A stretch of DNA of 64,000 nucleotides from Burhinus oedicnemus (lineage: Eukaryota; Chordata; Aves; Charadriiformes; Burhinidae): NCBI GenBank assembly GCA_008921705.1, contig VFFE01007640.1, positions 2,104,042 through 2,168,041 on the forward strand, read 5' to 3'. Position 1 is the first letter of the stretch, and every line of letters starts with the position of its first letter. The translations under genes were made by a program, and so were the position numbers. Below, one piece after another: positions 23,643 to 34,070 of the stretch. The notes under the pieces are model-generated. The model saw only the letters and a list, made by a program, of their open reading frames with translations, made no database searches and was not told the DNA's origin.

Positions 23643-24778
23643 CACGAGTTGTATCATGGAATCACGAAATTTTCAGAGTTGGAAGGGACCTCTAGAGATC
23701 ATCTAGTCCAACTCCCCTGCTGACACAGGAATGCCTACAGCACATTACTCAGGACTGCATCCAGGCGGGTCTTGGAAATCTCCAGAGAAGGGGACTCCAC
23801 CACCTCCCTGGGCAGCCTCTTCCAGTGCTCTGGCACCCTCACCCTAAAGAAGTTTTTTCTTGTGTTTGAATGGAACTTCCTGTGTTCCCGCTTGTGCCCG
23901 TTGCCCCTTGTTCTGTCACTGGGAACCACTGAAAAGAGTCTGGCTCCATCCTCCTTCAACCCAGCCTTTAGATACTTCTAAGCAAGAAGAAGGTCTCCCC
24001 TCAGCCTTCTCTTCTCCAGGCTCAAGAGTCCCAGCTCTCTCAGCCTTTCCTCATAAGGGAGGTGCTCCAGTCCCTCAATCATCTTTGTTGCCCTACGCTG
24101 GACTCTCTCCAGTAGTTCCCTGTCCCGCTTGAGCTGGGGAGCCCAGAACTGGACACAGTATTCCAGTTGTGGCCTCACCAGTGCCGAGTAGAGGGGCAGA
24201 ATGACCTCCCTCGACCTACTGGCCACACCTTTCCCTCTGCAGCCCAGGATTCCATTGGCTTTCCTGGCAACAAGGGCACATTGCTGGCTCATGGATAATT
24301 TCCTATCTACCAGAACCCCCAGATCCTTCTTCTCAGAACTGCTTTCCAGCAGATCCACCCCTAGCCTATATTGGTGCCTAGCATTCTTCCTCCGCAGCTG
24401 CAGGACCCTACACTTGCTTTTTTTGAACCTCATTAGGTTCTTCTCTGCCCAACACTCCAGCCTGTCCAGGTCACACTGGATGGCAGCGCGGCCCTCTGGA
24501 GTGTCAGCCACCCCTCCCAGTTTGGTATCATCAGCAAACTTGCTGAGGATACACTCTGTCCCCTTACCCAGGTCATTGATGAATATGTTGAACAAGACTG
24601 GACCGAGTATTGACCCCTGGGGGACACCGCTGGTTACAGGCCTCCAACTTGACACTGCTCCGTTAATCACAACCCTCTGAGTTCTGTCACACAGCCAGCT
24701 CTCAATCCACCTCACTGTCTCTTCATCTAGCCCACACTTCCTCAGCTTCCTAATGAGGATGTCATGGGAGACAGGCTT
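23643..24778 (-). mobile_element. CR1 LINE, 5'-truncated, best preserved copy in the window
   Basis: A reverse-oriented CR1 non-LTR retrotransposon of about 1.1 kb. Its 3' end lies at about 23643-23700 (GGAATCACGAAATTTTCAGA, then the TTGGAAGGGACC and ATCTAGTCCAACTCC blocks). The element runs through most of the 3' part of ORF2 and breaks off near 24778, in the reverse-transcriptase region just before motif B. 5' truncation is the normal outcome of target-primed reverse transcription. The octamer tail is eroded. The long surviving frame shows it is younger than the other CR1 copies here. CR1 copies at 38555-38868 and 42578-42680 share its 3' sequence type. Confidence 0.96.
23735..24778 (-). 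pseudogene. CR1 ORF2 reverse-transcriptase C-terminal fragment
   Basis: The minus-strand frame is open for 245 codons from 24715 to a TAG at 23980-23978. After that single stop it continues in the same frame to the natural end near 23735. Visible reverse-transcriptase motifs are [11 protein letters not shown] (residues 29-39, motif B region) and the catalytic FADD (residues 60-63, bases 24538-24527), followed by the thumb region ([13 protein letters not shown]) and the CR1 C-terminal domain ([11 protein letters not shown]). The endonuclease domain and the N-terminal part of the RT are missing because of 5' truncation, so the copy cannot move by itself. The parent protein nicks target DNA and copies CR1 RNA into the genome in the germline nucleus. 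Confidence 0.93.
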
Positions 24779-27700
24779 TTTGTACTCTCAGTGCATACTG
24801 TCTATATCTTAGGATTTTATACTGATGATACAATAACAGATTTTGAATCTTTATTGCTTTACCAATGATATGAAACATTACCCTTTATTCAAAGGGAAAT
24901 GTTTTAACGTGTTCTGAAGCTTTCTTTGTTTCCAGATCTATAAGCAAAAGGGAAAGTGAAGTCCGATGTCCTATTTCCAAAAGGTTCATCCTTATGCTTC
25001 CTGCTATTATTCCCCAAGTGTGCTAAGTAATACACATAAAACAAAGTACAAGCCTTGTCTGGAAAGTGTTTATAGCCTAGAACAGAGATTATAGGTGAAT
25101 CAAATGAAATACATCCATAGGAGAGGAGTAGGAAGAAGTGAAAAAATCCTGGTTAACATCTTAATCATTATTTTCAGAATGAGCTTCGTTTAAGTCTTAT
25201 CTTTATTATTATAAAAATCAGACTTTCAGTAGATATTTTAAAGTCCTGATTTAGGCTTTACTGTCATGGATTTTCTGTTTATAGAAATAGCCTAAGATAT
25301 CTTTGTTGGACGCCAGGAGCATCTGAAAGTCTAATTGTGACATGTCATACAACCGCTCGTACCTAATCAATGACGTAATTTTAAATAATGAGATTAAGAC
25401 ATTTTTCCTCAGGAACAGGCAGTAATTCAAAGAATTGCAGACACAGTAATACCTGCGACAGGGAATAGTGATTTTCTGTTCCTCATAAGGACAAACTTCA
25501 GTTTAAAGTTAGCACATTTTATCGTAAAAAGGGAAATAAAAAAATCCTGTTATGTGTGTTTCCCATCCATACATCCACAGCGCTACCAGGAAAGCAAACA
25601 AAGAAACTATGGCACAAATGAGAAAACAATAATTTTATGAAGATGAGGCAGAGAACTGTATTATGTATTTGTATTAGAGAAGTAGATTCATTACATTTTT
25701 TTAGATGGCTGTATATGCTACAGTTTTCTTGATGCCCATCATGTTGCTAACAAACCATGAAATAATGTCATACTCGAAGCAAATGTTTGTTCTTAAACCT
25801 TCATTCACCCATATCAATAAACCTGAGAAAGAGTTTTCCTGTAGAGAGAAGTACACTAAAGAATAAATGGCTTCATGTGTTAATTTTTTTCTTTCTCCTG
25901 GGGTTTAGATTTACTAGATGTGTCTTTTTCTTCTATGGTAAACATACAAGATCTGGCTAAAAATATTTTTATTTCTCTGTTGACAGAAATGCCAATGAAT
26001 ATCCCCTCATACATTACAAACATTTGGAATAATTATATTCATTAGAGTACACACATAAGTTTAAATTCAGATAACTAAACTGGTGGTATAGCCTTTTAAA
26101 TACATCAAAACTGTGTTTATGTTAGGAAGGAAGAGGGGTTGTTAAACTGGCACAAAAAATACCTGGGTATAAACTAATCATTAATAAATTTAAGCTGGTA
26201 ATTAAAAGATGATGTCTAGCCTTTAGAAGGGGGAGGTTCCAGAGCTGTAGTGTCATCACTGGATGAAATTAAATCAAGTTCAATATATTTCTAAAAGACA
26301 TCAAAAAAAGGTTCTGCTTTTGATAGCGGGAAGGCAACGTCAGTAAGCCAGGCGTTGTCCTCTTCTGTATCTCAGAAAGGTCAAAAGGGACAACCTTTTG
26401 CATTAGAAGCAAATTGCTGTGATTCAGGAAAATAGGTAATGGTCTGACTCTGATTACAAAAAAAGTTAGTAAAAATGGTGCATGAGAAACACGCTGTGCA
26501 CATCGAAACCTGCCAGCTGAAGTAAATACATTGGTGGAAGAGTAAAAGATGCAGATGCAGGAACAATGCCCTGAGTAGCACAACCACACCGGGAAAAGAA
26601 TGATTTGGGGAGGTTTTTGTTTCATCTTTATCATTTTTTTCCCAGGTAAACTCCCTGAAGTTTCTTGTTTCATTAGCATTTCACGTGTAACCTGCCTCTT
26701 AAGTATATGACACAAAACCGTTAACACTCCTCTTGTTTTGCTTACACACGGATTGGTTCAGAAACAGGTACAGCCTGACTCAAAGACCTCTGAAATGGAA
26801 GGACAAACTTTCATTGCTTTCATTAAGCTTTGGCAAAAAAGCCCTCCCTGTGGTTACTCTTCTTACAGCGTAAGGTGAATAGTGGACTGATAGATATTTT
26901 CATTTTAGCAGGACTAGTTTTTAGCGAGCTTGCTGCAATCTGAAGTCAACCTTTGTATGTATTTTTACATCTACGCTCACAGGTTTCCTCTAGACTTAAA
27001 CATTTGCAAGTTATAATTAGGGAATCTCACTAAGACAGTCTGCACTTCTGATATCCTCGTCTTCTGATTCAGCATAAAAAGAAGGAATGAGTATAGAAAA
27101 ATATCACCGTTTTATCGTATCAGTCACTGCCATAGCCAAACGTATCAGATCCCTGTACATTTAGCCATCAGTGTGTACACAGTGAATTGTTTCTATTCAT
27201 AGACCATTGCGCGTTTCCTCTAAGTATTCCTGGAAAACGTTTCCCAGCTGTAGGTTTTTAATTAATCAATCAGCTTTTGTTTTTATAGCACCATTCTGGA
27301 AAATCCACTCATAGCACTTTCAGTAATAGAGATAAGAAGAATGAATCCATACTCTCCATTTAAGACTAAAACATCTGTCTTCTTGACTACGTTCATTGAA
27401 GACATTTCAACTATGGAAGATCCAGCAGCTTTATACTTTCAGGAACTCTTTAACTTCAAAACTAACAAATATGCATAGGAAGCAATAAAAGTATCATGGT
27501 CACAAAGAAGAATACGGAGGCAGCTGGACTTTTGATTTGACCCTATAAACCAGGTCTTAATTTCATCATTTGGGAAAATTAGAAAATATTTTAAAGTCAT
27601 TGCTGCAGACCACAGTATAGCTGCTGAAGGGCAGCTGTGGGATTACTCACAGTAACTTGTAGATGTCAACAATGTGGACGTCCGCAGCTGAGCTAGGCTC

Positions 27701-28683
27701 TTTTCAGGGTCATAGCATCTCTTACGGCTCAGGTCAGCTCAGCTGTTCTGGATGTGATGCGTCATGCCCTTCAAGCACCTGGTTCTCACTCTTAATCATA
27801 AAAGGGGTTGAGCGTGATTAGGTCTGGTGCAGACATCTATGGAGACTTCTCCTGTTTACCACGTGAATTTTGGTCCAACTTCATAGCGGAACTTCAGTTA
27901 AATAGCCAAATGGAAGGCAAATCTAATAAGGAACCCAACAAATCCCACCTCAGACCTGAGCAACAAGACATGACTGACATGAGTTCATGTATTTTAACAG
28001 TAGTGTATAATGCTATAAGAGTTTTGGAAGAAAACAATGCCATGAAATGATGAAACAGTAGCTGTATTGATCAACTTAGACAAGGTTTTGTCATCAGAAT
28101 AACTAACATTTCAGTACAAATGTAATTTCCATCTTAATGTATGAATATTAAAGCTGGAAACTTACCCAAAGTACAGACAGGTGCCTAAATGCATTCAAAA
28201 GCTAACTCCTCAGTAAAATGAGGGACTAAATGGTTTGAATGTATACTATGTGCCAGGTTTTATCAGATGGTTCATTGACCCCTATTCCTGCAAGTCATCC
28301 AGAGAAAATGATATTAGCACTTTGGGCATGTGTTGAGAGCAGAGCTGGAGCACCTGCCAAAGCACGTGTACAACTGGGCAGCTGAAGAAATATGCAGAAA
28401 GACCAAACGAAAGAATTTCTCATTTGAGCAATACTCACAGAGCGCAAAATTTTGAGATCCAACTTGGAGTTCCAAGCCTTGAAGAATGGGAGGGGAAGGC
28501 TTCTTCTGCAATATAAAGTGAATTTTCTGCTTCTATTAATCTCACTGCCTCCTTGGATGTTTTGCAAAACTTGTTCCTGTCCTGAGCTGTGTCTCGTTTC
28601 TCATCCAAACACCTTTGCCCCATGTTGTGTTGTTTCAGTTGTATTTTATTTTGTGAGCCTCTCAATTACCTTGTGCCAATTCA
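24779..28683. other. unannotated unique DNA
   Basis: No gene supported. A 152-codon minus-strand frame (26269-26727) and an 80-codon plus-strand frame (27808-28050, ending AATGCCATGAAATGA) are present. Neither has recognisable domains or a convincing splice acceptor, and both are within what chance produces in this much AT-rich DNA. Confidence 0.4.
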
Positions 28684-28707
28684 TTTTTTTTTTGGGGGGG
28701 GGGGGGG
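28684..28707 (+). repeat. T10-G14 homopolymer junction
   Basis: Ten T followed directly by fourteen G. A G14 run is rare in vertebrate DNA and can form intramolecular G-quadruplex structure. It is also a place where sequencing and assembly errors in run length are likely. Confidence 0.9.
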
Positions 28708-31700
28708 CAAGTTGATTCATTGGCTTTTCATCAACGTGTCAGCACAGCTACAGAGGATACTTCAGTAGCATCATACATGCCCTACATTTGTTTCTGCAGG
28801 TAGAGTGCTATCTTGTCCTACAGAATAAGCGCTTCTGTTCCGACTATATTTGAAAAGTACTTTTATTAGTGAAAAAATCAGAGTGTGACAAGGTCACTTA
28901 TCTCTTGCTGTCAGGATGCGTCTACGCTTTTATTTGCACATTTGCTGACAGGCTCTTTCTTCCTCTGGCAGGCTTAAAACGTACTCCTTTCATCTGTTCT
29001 CAAGGTAAATGAAAGTCCTATAAGTAAACAAGGGTCTGTTGAAACAGGCCTTCACTCACACCGTGCTCTCCTGACCTGAGTTTGCTCATTCAGTAGCAGT
29101 GGGATTCCAGTCATACAACTGTACCTAAAAATTAATCACCTAATGCTATCAGTTAAGCCTCCTACGCTCTTTTAGCAGTCCAGGGATTTTCAGACTGTGA
29201 AAGGGGCTTTCCTTTCTTCTTTGTGAAAAGTGGCACAGACCCAAGGTGGACATGTCTCTGGAATATTTTCTTTCCTGGCTTAGCTGGAGGACATCAGTGA
29301 CACAACCATTGGAAAGTGTTAACTCACTCTGCCGCACGCTCTTCCTCAGAGCTTTAACAACCCAGGTCCGAGTCAGTCTTGCCCTAGGAGGAAAGACCAA
29401 GAGACCAAGCTCTTTCCTGCCCCTCCTGGAAGAGTCTGGCCATTATAGAGCTTGCCAGTCCCAAATTCCTACCTTTCTCACTTCCTCCAACCCACCGAAG
29501 AAGATTGGTTTCCCTCATCATTTCCCTATGACCATTGCTTTAACGAGAGCGGCAAGCAAGGAACATCAGGGGCTGCTGGCAGGGGCAGGAAAGAAGATCG
29601 TAGCATGAGCAAAGCTCATTCGAGGTCCATCAGAGAGCCAGCAAACCCTTTGCATGGTGACAGTAAGAATTATATTGAGGACTCCTATAAATGCTAAAGT
29701 AATGGCTCGACTCAGGAAAATAAAATAAAGCCTTCAGAGCTCAATAAATTGAAAACTTTTCTTTCAGTGCACGTTCATAAACTCGAAGTAATGTGGAAAA
29801 ACACAGATTGCAAAGATGTCAGTGTTTTTAGTACGTGTGCAGTAAACCACCAAAAAAGCGCACAGATTTAAGTAAACTGCAGTTATCCCTGTCACAATGA
29901 CGAAAGAAGCTACTTATTTTTGACCAATGCTAAAGGTACGACAGCATTAACGTGTAGCAAAGTATCTTGTCATCATAAGTACTTTCTATTGACAGGAGGG
30001 AATTTCAGGTTAATTACCTGATTTCTCAAAGCTCTTAGCTATCCACTTTCCAGCCAGTAAGTATTGAACGTTTGGTGATCTCTGATTTCTTACAGACTTG
30101 TCTTGCCATTTAGGTTGCTAGCCACTTACTGATGATTGTCCTGGGAACATCCCAACTTGCAACACAGCAGTGTGTTTTCTACGGCTTAAGGTTGTCAATA
30201 AATTTAACAGGTCTAGCAAGAAAAACATGTCCTTGTTTGTCAGGCACAAGGAACACAAGGATGTCGTCGGATTGCCACCGTGGGATTTAATGGGTCAGAT
30301 TGCCCTGAATATTCACTAGAATTTCATACTTGTAGCCTTCACTTTACAGAAGACTCATTAGTGAAATGCTGCACATACCTCAAGGGAATTTTAGTGTTTG
30401 AGGAGACGATATTCCTATAGGATACAAGAGAGGTTGGCACAGGAAGCTAAAAGACTTCAGAGGCACCGTTAACATTGTTTAGATGCTGCGCTTTTGCTGT
30501 GGTTCTTTGACAGCTTTTCCACATGTATTGTAATACAGCTCTAGACCTTGAGTAATCCTTACAGTTGCAGGAATAGTTGGATAAAAAGTATATGTGCACA
30601 GACAAGCAGTTGTATACACGCACCTTCCATTCCTCCTGCAGCTTGAGGGGAGAGAAATGACCAGGGGAAAAATGCCGGTTTCCTCGGGAGAGCCCAATCC
30701 TTGTCTCCTCCAGGAGAAGCTGCTGAGCCCAGATGCTCTCACCTTCTCGGCCTGGGATAGCTTCATCCTACAAGAGGGCCCTTTGCACAGTCAAAGCTGT
30801 AGATACTTTGCCCTGCTCTTTCCCATGGGTGATTTTGTTGCCAAAGGGGAGCTCTCCAGCTTGGTTTCCAATGATTGAAATCAATCATCAAGCCCAGAAT
30901 TTGTACCTATTTAAGACAATTATTGCTTATCTTTTCACAGAGCGCTACAAGCAGCAAGTGCCATATTCAGTGTAGCGAATAAACAATGATCAAAGACTGA
31001 TTACTAAATAAAATGGATTCAATAAGAAAGAGGAGGAGGAGACTAAGAAGGACAGAGAGTAAAACAAAGAACCTGAGAAAGAGCTCCGTACACTTCTCAC
31101 TCTATTGGGATTCATCACTAGCTGCTGTAGGGTTGATTTAGTTATCTTCAGACTTTTCCCATTTATCCAGTTATCTGTAATCCCACCGAACAACAGAGAA
31201 GTTTTATTTCCAAATTATACGTGATGACTTTTGAGGAGAGAGTTTAAAATTCATTACGGGTGTAAAAACAAATCAAGCTGACAGAATGCTCAAATATACT
31301 GTGCTGCCTGGATTTATAATTGAAAAACCCTCTGCTGCATGAAATGAGTGAAATAGAGCAGATGAAGTAGCAGACAAGCAGGAGATCAGAATTAAACAAA
31401 TTTGTGTAAATAAATCCCACTTACTTATCAGATACCAGGAATTCATTTTCTCTGTATTTGACCTTTCTGTCAGATAATGTGAGCAAATATTGGTTGGGAG
31501 TGGAGGGCAGAGGGCATCCAGATTGTTTCCTATTATTTATTTATTTGGTTTCACTTAAGCAGGCCTGTGTTAAGTTCTGGGGTGAAAAGGAGGAAAAGGA
31601 AGAATGAAAGGATATGTCTGACCACTATTCTCCTTTGGAATGTTCTAAGTCCACTATTTGGAGCTGGATTTACTTTTCAGATGAGCACCACTTAATGCAA

Positions 31701-31946
31701 AGTAGATGTCTGGCTTTGCCTAAGCATCACTGTGAACACCACCAGAGGGTTTTGATTGGGAAAGTATTTATCTGGACATTTAACAGTAGTTACATATCCA
31801 ATCTTAGCACAGTTTAGCAAAAATTATAAACACTAGCTTAGTTTTGATCATATACTCAAAGGTACCATTTCTTCTGCTGAGCAGTTATGGATGAAACATT
31901 TAGATTTTGGGTTTTTTAACGGGATCTCTTAGATGATTGAAGTGAA
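28708..31946. other. unannotated unique DNA
   Basis: No gene supported. About 29240-29640 and 30590-30870 are GC-richer with open frames on both strands (120 and 94 codons on the plus strand), but no domain is recognised. The second patch follows an acceptor-like CCTCCTGCAG near 30640. I treat both as non-coding. Confidence 0.35.
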
Positions 31947-31974
31947 CTCTTCCCCAGACAATGTCTGGGAAGAG
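31947..31974. repeat. near-perfect inverted repeat (hairpin)
   Basis: CTCTTCCCCAGACA is followed after one base by TGTCTGGGAAGAG. The arms are complementary apart from one extra C, giving about a 12-bp stem and a 3-nt loop. It could form a cruciform or an RNA hairpin. It is too short to be a microRNA precursor by itself. Confidence 0.75.
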
Positions 31975-32788
31975 GGCTTGACTGGTAGCAGGAAGCCAGT
32001 TTTAGTGTTGAGGCAGTGGTCCATGTAATCGTGAGCCATTTCTCATTGAATTTGATGGGACTTCACATAGGCTAAAAATCAAGCAATGCCAAGCTGCTAT
32101 GACCAAGGAGCCAATAGCCACAGGTTAGTCCCACGGTACATGGTGCCCCTTCCAGCCCTTCCACCTTGTTGTTGGCATGATTGAACTCATATTGCCCTGG
32201 GATCAGTTGTTAAAATAAAGAAAGGAAGGGATTTTTGTTCGTTTGTTTTGTTTTCCTCCCATAATCGTTTTGCCCAGGCACTTTTCATGGGATCCAACTA
32301 ATTTGTCATTTTTGCTTACAACATCTACCAATTTTAGAGCAATGGGGGTCAAATGAATTTTATGAGCTTGGCAACAGATTACCAGATGAGACAACTCTGG
32401 ATGTTGGTTAAAAATACAAAAAAAATCTTAATTAAAGCCTGTTTCTGAGCCCTTGGGCTCCATATAGGAAAAGCAGTTGTGAGGAAAACGGCACATGAAC
32501 AGTTCTGTGTGTCTGATGAAAGATGTTATTTCAGAAGAAAATTTGACATTAAAAACGTGGGTAAGCCTTCAAATAATAGAGGGGTTTATTTGTCTTTTTT
32601 GAATTGATGATACAGCAAGTGCTGTGCAGTGGAGACGTTTATTTTGCGGTATTTATCCATCAGCAGTAGCTGTGACATTGATATCTAAATGCCAGAGGTA
32701 ATCACATATAATTTTTTTCATTTGCCCAAGCGATCTTGCCAGGAAGATGACAAAAGTAAGTACTAGTGCTTATGTTGCTAAGCTGTAA
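31975..32788. other. unannotated unique DNA
   Basis: No gene, repeat or RNA supported. Confidence 0.4.
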
Positions 32789-33275
32789 TCATGCAACACT
32801 GACCATTTTACAAACAGAAATACTAGCTACCAGTGGCCAGTAGAGCCCAAATTTGTTTCCATTTTTATGCAGTATCACATCTATGAGGTATGGAAAAATG
32901 TCAAGTTCAGCTTGGATAAACATCCAAAAGTTCAAAGGCTTATCCAGACCTAAAGAGCCTGCAAAACAAAACAGCAGCTTGGTCATTTCTGGTGCCTTCC
33001 TTGGCAACTGGAAAATGAAAGTTCAACTTGATCTTACAAAATAATTTGGAACCTTTGTACCTTTTTGTCCTGAAATTTGGGCAAGGTTTTCAAGGAGAAA
33101 GTTTTCATAGCCATAAATCTTTTTATCAATACGAATTTGAAGGCTTACGCAGGGACACAACATATCTTGTGCTTCTGGGCTAAATTCCTCTAATGACACC
33201 TGCACAGTGGTCAATACTAACCTCAGAGAGGGTTCAAAGCCTTCTGCTACTAAAGGGCAAAATTTTGTGTTATAC
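32789..33275 (-). other. long minus-strand open stretch with a single stop, possible decayed CDS
   Basis: On the minus strand one frame runs about 160 codons from 33275 to 32789 with a single internal TGA at 33025-33023. The first part reads like ordinary protein (for example VSLEEFSPEAQDMLCP, then YENFLLENLAQISGQKG). The second contains LNFWMFIQAELDIFPYLID, which is hydrophobic. I recognise no family. A GTAAGA donor (just before the stop) and a TTTTGTTTTGCAG acceptor flank about 80 bp, but joining them gives an early stop. By rough reasoning about one such stretch is expected by chance in a window this size, so confidence is low. Confidence 0.18.
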
Positions 33276-33984
33276 AGAGGTTAGAATAGGATTTTCAGAG
33301 GCGAAGGGTGTGTGTGTGGGGAATGTTTACATCTTGTTAAATCTGGTATTATTTTCCTCCTTGTAAAAGGCTTGTTTAATAACTAAGTAAATACAGTTTT
33401 CCTCTGTAGATTCAGTATCACTCCACTAATCTAAGCACAGGATGGGACCTGAGGAAGTTCCACATTATCTTTGACTTTGACTCCCTGGGTGTCTTTCCCC
33501 AGTTCATCTCTCTACCCAACTTTTCCAAATTATCTGTTTGGGAAATTGCTTAATTGCCCATCTCCCAAGAGTTCTGTGAGAACCATTTAATTAGTCTGTA
33601 AGGTGCTCTTGAAACTATCCATTTATTTCATTTTATTTATATTATGTCTGATTAGTAAGTGCTCAAGGTGCAAACTCTGTTCAAAGTCATTGGATTTATC
33701 TTTTTTTTTTTTCTTTCTTACTTGCAGGCTGGGCAAAAAGGGAGGCAGTGACTAAAGAGCTCAGACTTTGGATGTAGCACCTTTCAATAGTTGTCAGTGC
33801 CTGCTTTAACTCCCCAGTCAACCATTCCCTTGACTAAGTGACAGAAAAGGTCTATTTCCCAGTTCCAGAGCTAGATGATGATGATGGTAATTTCATTATA
33901 TTTTCTCCATTAGTTTCAACTTATCCTTTTAATTAAAATGTAAAGGAATGACAGATCCCCCATGCTCACTCTAAGTCTTTACTG
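33276..33984. other. unannotated DNA with one strong splice acceptor
   Basis: A T12 tract followed by CTTTCTTACTTGCAG ends at 33727 on the plus strand and is an excellent 3' splice site. After it, frames close within 8, 9 and 16 codons, and no good donor follows nearby. It may be a decoy acceptor or the start of a short non-coding exon. Confidence 0.3.
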
Positions 33985-34070
33985 AAAGTTCAACATCCCA
34001 AGTGGGACTTGAACTCGCATTATCACCGAGCAAAAGTTCAAAGCACTAAAATGGGAAACATTAATGTGTC
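33985..34070 (-). mobile_element. possible tRNA-derived SINE fragment
   Basis: On the minus strand GCGAGTTCAAGTCCC (34018-34004) matches a tRNA T-arm and Pol III B box (TTCRANY). An A-box-like TAGCTTACTTG lies upstream, but too far away for a real tRNA gene, and the T stem pairs only 3 of 5. This fits an old tRNA-derived SINE or chance, not a functional tRNA. Confidence 0.22.

Noticed and set aside
24201..24680. 159-codon plus-strand open frame
   Set aside because: It is the antisense shadow of the CR1 reverse-transcriptase frame on the minus strand.
26269..26727. 152-codon minus-strand open frame, the longest outside CR1
   Set aside because: It starts at GTG, has no recognised domain, no splice or poly-A context, and about one such frame is expected by chance in this amount of AT-rich DNA.
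27808..28050. 80-codon plus-strand frame that reads like a soluble protein
   Set aside because: TTG start, no acceptor upstream and no domain. Plausible but unsupported.
33711..33727. Excellent 3' splice site
   Set aside because: All frames close within 8 to 16 codons and no good donor follows, so no exon can be supported.
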